Shown here one piece after another: positions 1 to 7,757 of a DNA stretch of 21,869 nt. The notes under the pieces were generated by a model. The model saw only the letters and a program-made list of their open reading frames with translations. It did not search any database and was not told the DNA's origin. The stretch comes from Sodalis-like endosymbiont of Proechinophthirus fluctus (GTDB lineage Bacteria > Pseudomonadota > Gammaproteobacteria > Enterobacterales > Enterobacteriaceae). The first letter of the stretch is position 1. Each line of letters starts with the position of its first letter. The stretch is taken from contig NZ_LECR01000020.1 in assembly GCF_001602625.1 (NCBI RefSeq), forward strand, positions 7,979 through 29,847, read 5' to 3'. The position numbers and the translations under genes were made by a program.

Positions 1-228
1 GATTCGGACGCCAAGCGGGTCCGGGCGCTGTTGCTGCGTGCCGGACTGCCGGTCAGCGGGCCAGCGGAAATGGCTGTGGAAGATTATTTGCCGCATATGA
101 TGCACGACAAAAAAGTCATCGCTGGCCAGCTGCGTCTGGTGCTGCCGGTGACGCTCGGCAACGCGGAAGTGCGCGTCGGCGTAGCTGATGATATGGTGGT
201 AGCATCGATTAAGGATTGCCAGGCCTGA
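1..228 (+). CDS. aroB: 3-dehydroquinate synthase, C-terminal end (partial)
   Basis: The frame is open from base 1 and ends in TGA, giving the last 75 residues. The segment [20 protein letters not shown] and the ending VASIKDCQA match the C-terminus of enterobacterial AroB as I recall it. The enzyme is cytoplasmic and converts DAHP to 3-dehydroquinate, the second step of the shikimate pathway, using NAD+ and a divalent metal. Only part of the C-terminal helical domain is inside the window, so the catalytic residues cannot be checked. The visible part has no stop or frameshift. It sits directly upstream of damX, as in the E. coli aroK-aroB-damX-dam-rpe-gph-trpS cluster. A working shikimate branch would fit with the intact pabA further along. 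Confidence 0.93.
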   Translation, partial: DSDAKRVRALLLRAGLPVSGPAEMAVEDYLPHMMHDKKVIAGQLRLVLPVTLGNAEVRVGVADDMVVASIKDCQA

Positions 229-331
229 GTCGGTCGGTTGCACGCCAGAGCGCGTCAGTATGGCCAGTTTAGTGTGAAACCCTTCCCGCGCACCGGCGCT
301 GGAAAAACCCCTCTCAGTGGGAGAGTTTTAT

Positions 332-1363
332 ATGGATGAGTTCAAGTCAGAATACGAACTGAGACCCAATATCAGTGATCGCCTTCCCCCCCTCCAGCAG
401 AAAGGTCCTATTGCGCCTAAAGTGCCAGTATCCAGAAAGAATTTGATGCTAGGTATCGGCATTCTGGTGCTGCTATTGCTAGTGATTAGCATTGGTTCGG
501 CGCTCAAATCTCCATCGCATACCGATTCAAGACGCCAAGGCGCTGACAACGATGGACAGCGTAATATTGATCTCTCCGGCTCCAATACCACGCTGTCCTC
601 CCATGGTGCTACCGCGCCTCCAGCGAACATTCCTCAGACAAACGGCTCCCCGCCTGCGGTGAGCGGTAACAATGGCGCTTCTTCTCCGCAAGAGCTGCGT
701 GGGCCACAAGTCGCCTCAACACCAACAGAAGCCGTGCCGGTCACCACACCGAGCGGGCAGCAGCGCGTGGAATTACCAGGCAATATAGCCAATGCGTTAT
801 CCCAGCAGGGAAATCAGGTTAATGGCGTGGCCGCGCAAATGAACGGTCAGGGGGGGCCGGTTTCGATCTTACCACCCGCTGCGGCCACTCTGACACCGGG
901 TAACCGCAGAGGTACACAACAGCACAAATCACCGGAGAAGGTACCTGCCACCGCACACCGCGAACCGAAACAAACTCCAATGGTGCTGAGCGCCGCCCAC
1001 CAGACTGCCAGCGCGCTGAATGCGACCTTGAGAGCTCGAGCGCTGACCGTCTATTCGCTGTCCGCGGCCGCAGGCAGCACAGGGGGAACAATTCAATCTG
1101 CACCGGTCGGTTATTACACGCTGCAGTTAAGCAGCGCTTCGCAGCCGGCTACGCTTAACGCCTATGCGCGCCAACAGCAGTTGAGCCATTATTGGGTATA
1201 TCAGACCCGCCGTGATGGCAAGCCTTGGTACGTGCTGGTAAACGGAGTTTATCCTTCGCTGTTGCAGGCCAAAAATGCGGTGGCACAATTGCCCGCTGAT
1301 GTGCAGGCTAAGAAACCCTGGGCGCGGCAAATCGGTCAGGTTAAAAAGGACCAAAATAATTGA
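332..1363 (+). CDS. damX: Cell-division SPOR-domain membrane protein DamX
   Basis: This 343-residue protein begins MDEFKSEYELRPNISDR, matching the DamX N-terminus. The ATG at 332 is preferred over the in-frame GTG at 317 because a GGGAGAG ribosome site (319-325) precedes it and the family start is conserved. A single membrane segment lies at about residues 38-58 (LMLGIGILVLLLLVISIG). A low-complexity periplasmic linker rich in Pro, Thr, Gln and Asn follows, and then a SPOR domain at about 260-337, which in this family binds denuded septal peptidoglycan. The order is type II (cytoplasmic N-terminus). E. coli DamX is 428 residues with roughly 100 before the membrane helix; here only about 37 remain, so the charged cytoplasmic region is largely gone, while the helix and SPOR domain are kept. 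It probably still localises to the septum. Confidence 0.93.
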   Translation: MDEFKSEYELRPNISDRLPPLQQKGPIAPKVPVSRKNLMLGIGILVLLLLVISIGSALKSPSHTDSRRQGADNDGQRNIDLSGSNTTLSSHGATAPPANIPQTNGSPPAVSGNNGASSPQELRGPQVASTPTEAVPVTTPSGQQRVELPGNIANALSQQGNQVNGVAAQMNGQGGPVSILPPAAATLTPGNRRGTQQHKSPEKVPATAHREPKQTPMVLSAAHQTASALNATLRARALTVYSLSAAAGSTGGTIQSAPVGYYTLQLSSASQPATLNAYARQQQLSHYWVYQTRRDGKPWYVLVNGVYPSLLQAKNAVAQLPADVQAKKPWARQIGQVKKDQNN

Positions 1364-1447
1364 TCATCCATTAAGATAGCACTGTGGAGCTATGGTAAAT
1401 AAGGTACAATACACGGTTACTGAAGAGTATGAGTAAGTAGCGAAGGC

Positions 1448-2260
1448 ATGAAGAAGAACCGCGCGTTTTTGAAATGGGCCGGCGGCAAGTACCCGCTGAT
1501 TGAGGATATCCGCCGTCACCTGCCAGCGGGTGATTGCCTGATAGAGCCTTTTGTCGGCGCCGGATCAGTGTTCCTGAATACGGATTACGACCGCTACATC
1601 CTCACTGACATAAACAGTGATCTCGTCAATCTTTTCAATATCGTTAAAGAGAGTCCGAACGACTTTGTCCGCGACGCCCGTAAGTTATTTGCCGCTGACG
1701 CTAACATCTCTGAGGTTTACTACCTGCTGCGCAGCGAGTTTAATTTATGTACGCACGCCCACCGGCGTGCGGTATTGTTCCTTTATCTCAACCGGCATTG
1801 CTACAACGGCCTGTGCCGATATAACCTGAGCGGTGAGTTCAACGTCCCTTTCGGCCGCTATAAAAAGCCGTATTTTCCAGAGTTGGAACTTTACCGGTTC
1901 GCCGAGAAAGCCCGCCGGGCAGTGTTTATCTGCGAGCACTATCAGAAAACGCTCTCTCGGGCCGTACCGGGTTCGGTGGTGTATTGCGATCCGCCCTATG
2001 TGCCGCTCTCTACCACAGCGAACTTTACAGCATACCATGCTAATGGCTTCAATTTGACCGAACAGCAGAATCTAGTGTGCCTCGCTAGCCACCTGGCTCG
2101 CGAAAGCCAGATACCGGTGCTGATTTCCAATCACGATACTGCGCTGACTCGGAAATGGTATGGCGATGCGGTACTGCATCATGTCACAGCGCGACGGACC
2201 ATAAGCAGCAATATCTTCGGGCGCAACAGCGTAAATGAGCTGTTGGCGTTATATCTTTGA
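1448..2260 (+). CDS. dam: DNA adenine methyltransferase Dam (GATC-specific)
   Basis: This 270-residue enzyme methylates N6 of adenine in GATC, marking the parental strand for MutHLS repair and SeqA/DnaA timing. The AdoMet motif FVGAGS (residues 35-40) and catalytic DPPY (181-184) are present, and the known DNA-contact residues Y119, N120, R124, R137, Y138 and K139 are in place. The start MKKNRAFLKWAGGKYPL is the family start; the ribosome site is weak (GAAGG just ahead of ATG). Two oddities stand out. Residues 117-118 read His-Cys where E. coli has Tyr-Gly, beside the base-flipping Tyr119. The C-terminus also stops after LLALYL, about eight residues short of E. coli, with a RVVTLL-like remnant of the lost tail (KPGVVSP in E. 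coli) in another frame just after the stop. Probably active. Confidence 0.94.
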   Translation: MKKNRAFLKWAGGKYPLIEDIRRHLPAGDCLIEPFVGAGSVFLNTDYDRYILTDINSDLVNLFNIVKESPNDFVRDARKLFAADANISEVYYLLRSEFNLCTHAHRRAVLFLYLNRHCYNGLCRYNLSGEFNVPFGRYKKPYFPELELYRFAEKARRAVFICEHYQKTLSRAVPGSVVYCDPPYVPLSTTANFTAYHANGFNLTEQQNLVCLASHLARESQIPVLISNHDTALTRKWYGDAVLHHVTARRTISSNIFGRNSVNELLALYL

Positions 2261-2279
2261 GCAGGGTGGTCACCCTGCT
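2260..2279. repeat. Perfect short inverted repeat at the end of dam
   Basis: The arms agcagggtg and caccctgct are exact reverse complements around a 2-base centre and overlap the last base of the dam stop codon. No T-run follows, so it is not a standard intrinsic terminator. It lies in the 50-bp dam-rpe gap, where read-through would be expected in an operon. It coincides with the point where the Dam frame shifted relative to E. coli. It could be an RNA-stability hairpin or chance. Confidence 0.5.
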
Positions 2280-2310
2280 GCAGACTGACCGTAACTAACG
2301 GGAGACATGG

Positions 2311-2991
2311 ATGAAAAACTTTTTAATCGCCCCTTCTATCCTTTTCGCGGATTTCGCCCGCCTGGGTGAAAATACCGCCCGAGTGATATCCGCTGGGGCG
2401 GACGTCGTGCATTTTGATGTGATGGATAATCATTATGTTCCTAATCTAACTATGGGGCCGATGGTACTTAAAGCGCTGCGCAGTTATGGCATTACCGTTC
2501 CCATTGATGTGCATTTGATGGTGAAACCGGTCGATCGCTTGATCCCGGATTTTGCCGTCGCTGGCGCGAGTTATATTACCTTTCACCCGGAGGCATCGGA
2601 ACATATCGACCGCTCGCTTCAGCTTATCAAGGACCACGGTTGCAAGGCCGGACTTGTATTTAATCCCGCCACACCCTTAAGCTGTCTTGAATATGTACTG
2701 GATAAGCTTGACGTCATCTTGCTGATGTCCGTCAATCCCGGTTTCGGTGGTCAGTCGTTCTTATCCTCTACGCTTGATAAACTGCGCCAAGCGCGGCGGC
2801 TAATCGATCTTAGCGGTAGGGATATCCGGCTGGAGGTGGATGGAGGCGTAAAAGTGGACAACATTGGCGCTATAGTTGCCGCAGGCGCCGATATGTTCGT
2901 CGCCGGCTCCGCCATATTCAGCCAGTCAGATTACCGTACCGTCATCGATGCCATGCGTCACGAATTGGCGGAAGCGACTGGAAATGCTTGA
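2311..2991 (+). CDS. rpe: Ribulose-phosphate 3-epimerase
   Basis: This intact 226-residue TIM barrel interconverts ribulose 5-phosphate and xylulose 5-phosphate in the pentose phosphate pathway. Expected active-site residues are visible: Ser9 (APSIL), His34 and Asp36 (VHFDVMD), His68 (DVHLMV) and Asp177 (EVDGG), with phosphate-binding NPGFGGQ (142-148) and GSAIF (199-203). The ATG has a GGGAG ribosome site at 2300-2304. The length agrees with E. coli (225). One unusual change is Phe12, where E. coli has Ser in SADFARLG; it lies next to the active-site strand. The 3' end overlaps the remnant gph start (ATG at 2984), preserving the ancestral translational coupling. Retention in a decaying genome suggests selection for pentose phosphate flux. 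Confidence 0.95.
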   Translation: MKNFLIAPSILFADFARLGENTARVISAGADVVHFDVMDNHYVPNLTMGPMVLKALRSYGITVPIDVHLMVKPVDRLIPDFAVAGASYITFHPEASEHIDRSLQLIKDHGCKAGLVFNPATPLSCLEYVLDKLDVILLMSVNPGFGGQSFLSSTLDKLRQARRLIDLSGRDIRLEVDGGVKVDNIGAIVAAGADMFVAGSAIFSQSDYRTVIDAMRHELAEATGNA

Positions 2992-3502
2992 AGAACGGTA
3001 TATCCACAGTATCGCGTTGCTAGGACACTCAGACAGAACCCGGACGCCGCACTTTGATGAGCATTATGCTATGCTGGGACAGTGACTGCGGGCAGTATTC
3101 TGTTTCCCGAGGTCGAGGATACGTGGGCACAGCTGGAGTTTCATGAGTTGCCGATGGCGGTGGTTACCAATAATCACATGCCCTTCGTCGCGCCGCCGCT
3201 GACCTTGCTTGGCATTGAGCTCTATTTCACGCTAATTATCGACGGCGATGATGTTTCGGACAAAAAGCCGCACCCGGCTCCGTTTTTTTCTGGAACTCGA
3301 CCATTTAGGGCTTTTATGCCCGCTAGCTGCTGTTCATCGGTGATTTACGCAATGATATCCTCGCGGCTAAAGATGCCGGCTGCCTAAGCGCCGGCAGACC
3401 TATGGTATAACTACGGTGAAGCGATCACCTCGAGTCATCCGGATTATGTTCTGGACCTTTTTTGCAGATCTTTTGCTCGTGCTCGGGCTCACCTTCCATT
3501 AA
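2984..3502 (+). pseudogene. gph: Phosphoglycolate phosphatase remnant, 5' part deleted
   Basis: Between rpe and trpS lies what remains of gph, a HAD-family phosphatase that clears 2-phosphoglycolate from DNA repair. The start ATG (2984) overlaps the rpe stop, but the HAD nucleophile motif DxDGT and the whole 5' third are absent. Recognisable pieces occur in shifting frames: FDEHYAMLGQ (to 3082), then LFPEVEDTW and MAVVTNNHMPFVAPPL, GDDVSDKKPHPAP (3241-3285), LLFIGDLRNDILAAKDAGC (about 3327-3385), YNYGEAI (about 3405-3425) and [10 protein letters not shown] ending at TAA 3500-3502. At least three frameshifts and several stops separate them. Without the nucleophile it cannot be active. A fragment resembling the missing N-terminus lies downstream of trpS at 4838-5040. 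Confidence 0.9.
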
Positions 3503-3516
3503 TCAGGACGTTTAAA

Positions 3517-4521
3517 ATGAGTAAGCTCATCGCATTCAGCGGCGCTCAGCCGTCAGGAGAACTGACCATTGGTAATTATATAGGCGCGCTGCGTCAGTGG
3601 GTTAGTATGCAGGATGATTATGATTGTATTTATTGTATCGTTGATCTGCATGCTATCACCGTCCGTCAGGATACCCAGCAGCTGCGAAAGGCGACGTTGG
3701 ATGTTCTGGCGCTGTATCTGGCCTGCGGTGTCGATCCTGCCAGAAGTACTGTTTTCATTCAGTCGCACGTGCCGGAGCATAGCCAACTGGGCTGGCTGTT
3801 GAACTGTTATACCTATTTCGGCGAACTGAGCCGGATGACCCAATTCAAGGATAAATCGGCCTGTTACGCTGAAAATATCAGCGCCGGATTGTTTAATTAT
3901 CCAGTGCTTATGGCGGCGGATATTCTGCTCTATCAGACCAATCAGGTGCCGGTCGGAGAAGATCAGAAACAGCACTTGGAGCTCAGCCGCGATATCGCCA
4001 AGCGGTTCAATTCGCTGTATGGCGATATTTTTACCATTCCGGAACCATTTATTCCTAAATCCGGCGCACGGGTGATGTCATTACTGGATCCGACGAAAAA
4101 GATGTCGAAATCAGATGATAACCGCAATAACGTGATTACGTTGCTTGAAGATCCGAAATCCGTCGTCAAGAAACTTAAACGTGCAGTAACCGATTCTGAC
4201 GAACCACCGTTGGTGCGATACGATCCCGTGACGAAACCCGGCATTTCCAATTTGCTAGATATTCTCTCAGGCGTGACTGGCACGCCGTTGGCTGAGCTGG
4301 AGCGAGCATTTGCCGGCAAAATGTATGGACATTTAAAAACCGCTGTCGCGGATGCGGTGTCGGAAATGCTGACCTTGTTACAAGCACGTTACCATGCCCT
4401 ACGCGCCGACGAAGCCTGTCTGAATCACGTTCTGAGCGACGGGGCGGAAAAAGCCCGCGCTCAAGCCAGCGTGACCCTGGCCAAGGTCTATGAAGCGGTG
4501 GGATTTGTCGCCAAACTCTAA
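3517..4521 (+). CDS. trpS: Tryptophanyl-tRNA synthetase
   Basis: This intact class I aminoacyl-tRNA synthetase of 334 residues charges tRNA-Trp. The HIGH-like signature is TIGN (residues 17-20) and the second signature is KMSKS (195-199); the GEDQKQH loop (147-153) is also kept. The protein runs nearly parallel to E. coli TrpS and has the same length. An AGGA ribosome site (3505-3508) lies properly ahead of the ATG. The gene starts 15 bp after the dead gph, so the operon end has stayed translatable although its neighbour died. One visible difference is DKSACYAEN where E. coli has DKSARYAEN (Arg to Cys at about 116). As an essential single-function gene, it is expected to be intact. Confidence 0.97.
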   Translation: MSKLIAFSGAQPSGELTIGNYIGALRQWVSMQDDYDCIYCIVDLHAITVRQDTQQLRKATLDVLALYLACGVDPARSTVFIQSHVPEHSQLGWLLNCYTYFGELSRMTQFKDKSACYAENISAGLFNYPVLMAADILLYQTNQVPVGEDQKQHLELSRDIAKRFNSLYGDIFTIPEPFIPKSGARVMSLLDPTKKMSKSDDNRNNVITLLEDPKSVVKKLKRAVTDSDEPPLVRYDPVTKPGISNLLDILSGVTGTPLAELERAFAGKMYGHLKTAVADAVSEMLTLLQARYHALRADEACLNHVLSDGAEKARAQASVTLAKVYEAVGFVAKL

Positions 4522-4540
4522 GTTATTTCCCTCTTTCCAC

Positions 4541-4587
4541 GCGCGCCTAGACTGACGCCGGTATGGCTTGGGTCGGACGCGCCTTTT
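4541..4587 (+). terminator. Possible weak terminator after trpS
   Basis: An imperfect GC-rich inverted repeat (gcgcgcc ... ggacgcgcc) is followed by TTTT about 60 bp after the trpS stop. The stem core is about five GC pairs with mismatches beyond. Its position at the operon end fits a terminator, possibly decayed; the structure is weak. Confidence 0.35.
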
Positions 4588-4837
4588 CCCACGATTTTTC
4601 TGCGCTGCCCAGTAAAAAATAATGAATTATAATTAGCTGTTATCCTGATGCGGTTACGCTCTATTTCAGGATCCTGATAAAAGCGAGTTAACCCATACCT
4701 AATCTCCCTGCTGTAGACTATTTAATCACGTCCGACTGGTCCTGGCGTGAAGGTTTATGGTAAATCATACTCGAACAGGGAATCATCCGCCGTCTGGCGC
4801 CGCAAAATCACGGGCAGCGGAGAGCGGGCGGCAAAGG
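4588..4837. other. Noncoding stretch, nothing recognised
   Basis: This AT-richer stretch follows trpS and shows no recognisable protein, RNA or promoter. It runs into the gph-like fragment. Confidence 0.4.
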
Positions 4838-5040
4838 GGTTCTCAACGCCTGATCTTGATGGCACCATAACCAATAGCGCCCCCGCCTTAACCGCCGCTC
4901 TCGATCGGACGCTTTCAGAGCAGGACATGCCCCAGATCAGCCTGGTGCGTATTGCCCACCTGGATCGACAACGGCGCCGATTTCCTGGTTGAAGTGCGCG
5001 CCGCGATGGTAGCTGGCCATACCGCCGTTTGTGGAACCTA
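4838..5040 (+). pseudogene. Displaced fragment resembling the gph N-terminus
   Basis: An open stretch reads DLDGTITNSAPALTAALDR, then TLSEQDMPQISLVRIA. After a one-base shift it reads IDNGADFLVEVRAAM. This follows the E. coli Gph N-terminus closely (DLDGTLVDSAPGLAAAVD, ITWIGNGADVLMERAL), including the HAD nucleophile motif DLDGT at 4852-4866. The same region is exactly what is missing from the gph remnant between rpe and trpS. The fragment has no ribosome site or start of its own and dies within about 70 codons, with frameshifts at both ends. It may be the original gph 5' end moved past trpS, a relic of a tandem duplication of the gph-trpS segment, or a separate HAD phosphatase. It cannot encode an active enzyme. 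Confidence 0.7.
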
Positions 5041-5689
5041 ATACTCATCTTGATAAACCTAAAACTGCCGGCGACCTGTGCTGGAGTGAGTTCGGCACGC
5101 CGTTTGAGAGCATAGCCCGCTAGGCGGAGCGCAGGCCGAGCTTAACCCACGAGGATTTCAAAATCCTCCGCGCTTTAGGGAAACCGTAGCGCCGCTGGCG
5201 CTGGAAGCCAGGATAGGCAACAGGGTCACCAGCCATACCGCCGCCATGCATTCCTATAATGGCACCTATATAGAGAGCTCGCGCCTGTTCTCGCCTACTG
5301 AAAATGTCGGGCATTAATTTCGTCGACAACCGCCTGGTGAATATTCACCTTTAGGGCCGTTTCGATGATTATCCAAAGTGCCATTGTGTCACTCCCATGA
5401 ATAGATGCCGGCTCAGGGCATCAAAGGTGTCAGGAGGCGCAACCTGAGCGAATACGGCATCAAAAATGCGGTTAATCAGGCTAGTTTACTGATCCTGCCG
5501 ACGGAAAATGGTTTCGATGCCGTACAGCGCCAGACGCCGCCGCGCTATATTATTCGAAGCAGGTGGGTGATAGCACAGACTCAACCGTCGTAGTCGATGC
5601 TTTGGTTGCAGGAGCCGGAGAGTGTGAATTTCCGATAAAAAGATCGGCCGTTATTGACTGTCCTGCGCTGCTTCCGCTGCCGGGGAAAG
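5041..5689 (+). other. Unrecognised coding-like remnants
   Basis: No gene could be named here. Short open pieces on the + strand look like degraded coding sequence. One at about 5179-5307 reads PLALEARIGNRVTSHTAAMH and then YIESSRLFSPTENVG. Another is VDNRLVNIHL, then a stop, then GRFDDYPK (about 5321-5380). A third, at 5405-5593, includes YGIKNAVNQASLLILPTENG and QTPPRYIIR. They lie in different frames and no start, stop or domain is clear. An 18-bp palindrome (gaggattt-ca-aaatcctc) sits at 5151-5168. The pieces may belong to one dead gene next to the MocR regulator, but this is a guess. Confidence 0.35.
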
Positions 5690-7040
5690 CGTAGACTTCC
5701 AGATGCTGCACTACCGTTTCTCCGATGCATTTTACCACTGTCTCAATAGCCGAGGTCATGCGATTGGCGTAATTGAGGCGCAGGTAGTGGTGGTATTTCC
5801 CGGAAGCGGAGAAAATTGGCCCCACCGTCACCTACCTGCACGCCTTTTCTTCCCAGTTGACGGTTCAGCCGCAGAGTATCAAACGCCGACGGCAACTCTA
5901 ATCCACAGCAGAAACTCCTGCAGCAGGCTGATCCGGGTCGGGTCTCCGTTGGAAAATAACGCCGTATCCATTCCATCATGATATCGCGATTTAGTTGATA
6001 GCGGGCTCGTATCCGGCTTACGTGCTTAATGCTCTTGGCGCAGAAATATAGCCAACTGCTGTTGTGTAGAGGTGGCGCTGATGCCGATATATTTCATATG
6101 CAATACCTGCCCCATATTAGCGTTCCGGTTCGATCCAGTCGATACGCAATTCTAGCACCATCGTTTTGGAAAACGAACTGCATAGAAGCACCTATCTATC
6201 TTCATTAAAGGACTTGATCGTCCGCAGGTTGGAGATAGCGATAGGCTAGATCAGCATAAATATCGTCTTCGATTATGGGCGTATCGTAGTGTTGCTCCAG
6301 CGTTAACAGCGCCATCTTGTGTGTATCGGCATCAGATACCGGAGCGGATCATTACAGTTTAGCGTCAATAAGTTGGATAGCCTTGATAGGCTATTGATCG
6401 AGGGTGAACTCCAGTACTTCCAGGCTGATGCCAGTGAGGGGTCGTTAGGAATTTCTAGCGCTTTTATACTGAATCCTTTCAGGATTTTAGTGACGCCGTG
6501 AAAGCTGGGGGAATCTACCGATACAATATCCTCCGATTGACACAGCGCATGGATGGTGATCGACAGCCCTTCGTGGTAACTGGTGGTGATGATCCCCTCT
6601 GGCGCCACTTAGTTGCCGCTGTCTATCATCAAACGCGCGATTTTCTCGCTCAGGAGCAGTAGAACAGCTCAATTAATCGTAATGCAGGTTCGAATCCGGG
6701 TGGGGAGCGCAGCGCGGCTTAATAATTTACGCAGCGGTTTCAGGGTTATTGACGGTGACGTCAGGGACATCGGGACCGAGGTGAATGACATCGCACACTG
6801 CGGGTGAGTGTAATACCAGATCCTATTGCGAAATTTCCACCGGTCGCTGCTCTGGCCTGCACATCTCCGGCAGTGCCAGTAGCCTGTCTGCTGACAGACG
6901 AAATATCCTGATTTAGGCGGGCGGTGATTAACTGACGGTGTTCCAGCATCCGATAAGCCTGATGTACGGTACTAATTACCATCGTCTGGCCAATATCATC
7001 GGAGACCGCATTTAACAAGGTCTATACAGTAGTCGTAGCC
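5690..7040 (-). pseudogene. MocR-type (GntR + aminotransferase-like) regulator, dead
   Basis: On the minus strand the pieces follow the order of a MocR/PdxR-family PLP-dependent transcription factor. First comes a winged-helix part, DIGQTMVISTVHQAYRMLEH (about 6935-7000). Then come aminotransferase-like segments: EGIITTSYHEGLSITIHALC and IVSVDSPSFHGVTKILKGFS (about 6450-6600), and YDTPIIEDDIYADLAYRY (about 6235-6290). CSSFSKTMVLELRIDWIEPE (about 6127-6185) carries the PLP lysine at 6162-6179. ATSTQQQLAIFLRQEH (about 6040-6090) follows, and FSASGKYHHYLRLNYANR (about 5755-5810) forms the C-terminus. The total of about 1.35 kb fits a normal 450-470 residue family member. Many stops and frameshifts disrupt it, and the first 30 or so residues are missing at the hairpin at 7041. 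Such factors often regulate a neighbouring, divergent gene; the target here is unknown. Confidence 0.8.
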
Positions 7041-7080
7041 AGCGGTTCACACTCAGTGCGCACACTGAGTGTGAACCGCT
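7041..7080. repeat. Perfect 18-bp inverted repeat with 4-base loop
   Basis: The left arm agcggttcacactcagtg and the right arm cactgagtgtgaaccgct are exact reverse complements around the loop CGCA. Only a short T-rich run (TTTCTC) follows on the + strand, so it is at best a poor terminator. It sits at the truncated 5' end of the MocR pseudogene, between it and the + strand remnant beginning near 7351. It is unrelated in sequence to the hairpin at 13068. It might be an operator, a bidirectional terminator or a rearrangement scar. Confidence 0.8.
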
Positions 7081-7350
7081 TTCTCAGCATTAGTTATAAA
7101 TGCCTCATACAGATAGCCAACAGAGAGGATAAACCAGTGCAGATTGCGCATTAGATACCATTTTATTTTAATTTTTATTAAAATAGTGCATTTCTGAATC
7201 TGTACTATTACAGGGCAATCTTTCATCATATTTCCTATCAACCTGGCTACAGGAGCTATGATGAAAATGTCACCGTAATGCCTTACCGCCGCAATACTGG
7301 AAGTAACTGACCCCGTCCTTCGCCTGTCCTCCCTTAGTTGGTCAGGTTTT
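7081..7350. other. AT-rich intergenic stretch, possible dead leader
   Basis: This stretch includes an AT-rich run near 7150-7190. A ribosome-site-like CAGGAG lies just ahead of ATGATG at about 7258, whose frame closes after six codons (MMKMSP). This could be the former start of the + strand remnant that follows, but continuity of frame cannot be shown. Confidence 0.3.
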
Positions 7351-7757
7351 GCACTCTGTAGTTGGGCACGATTACGACCTTGACTGCTCTACCGGTGCGA
7401 CAAACGGATCCTGTTAGCTCTCAACGATGATTAATCACGGGATATTAGTCTGATGTGTGACAATATCCAATATTATAACAAAGTACTGCATTAGCATTGG
7501 CGCGCAGCGGCGATAAAAGCACCACGGCAGGGGATAAGGACATCCGAGAGGTATGCGCTCATTCTGGGCATATGGCGCACAGGCGCTATCGGTAACGCCA
7601 CCCGATCGTTTGAAGAATAAGTACTCTACTCTGGGTCGCCTTATTATGCTAGCCTGTGGTGAACAAAGGCTATCATCGACTAGCGGTATGGCGTGCCCGA
7701 CGATGTCTCAAACATCGAGACTAGAGAATTAGATAGGCAGTTGATCGTAGCGCCGCC
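7351..7757 (+). pseudogene. Unidentified degraded + strand gene
   Basis: I do not recognise this gene. A first open piece reads HDYDLDCSTGATNG, then after a stop STMINHGILV (about 7367-7452). One base out of phase, a long stretch at 7453-7757 reads CDNIQYYNKVL, a TAG, HWRAAAIKAPRQGIRTSERY, ALILGIWRTGAIGNATRSFE, a TAA, YSGSPYYASLW, a stop, TKAIID, a stop and YGVPDDVSNIETRELDRQLI. The composition (aromatic, charged and Gly-rich blocks interrupted only by single stops) looks like a real soluble protein damaged by point mutations. It lies divergent from the MocR-like pseudogene, across the hairpin at 7041-7080, so it could be that regulator's former target. Its 3' end overlaps the end of the NiCoT pseudogene. 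Confidence 0.45.

Noticed and set aside
328..1354. Open frames on the minus strand opposite damX (about 60-100 codons).
   Set aside because: They are shadows of a real gene with biased composition; they have no ribosome sites and no recognisable domains.
4175..4387. Minus-strand open frames within trpS.
   Set aside because: The + strand trpS is complete and conserved; the antisense frames show no family resemblance.
7053..7241. A minus-strand open frame of 62 codons overlapping the 7041 hairpin.
   Set aside because: It reads through an AT-rich noncoding stretch and the hairpin arm, with no ribosome site or conserved motif.
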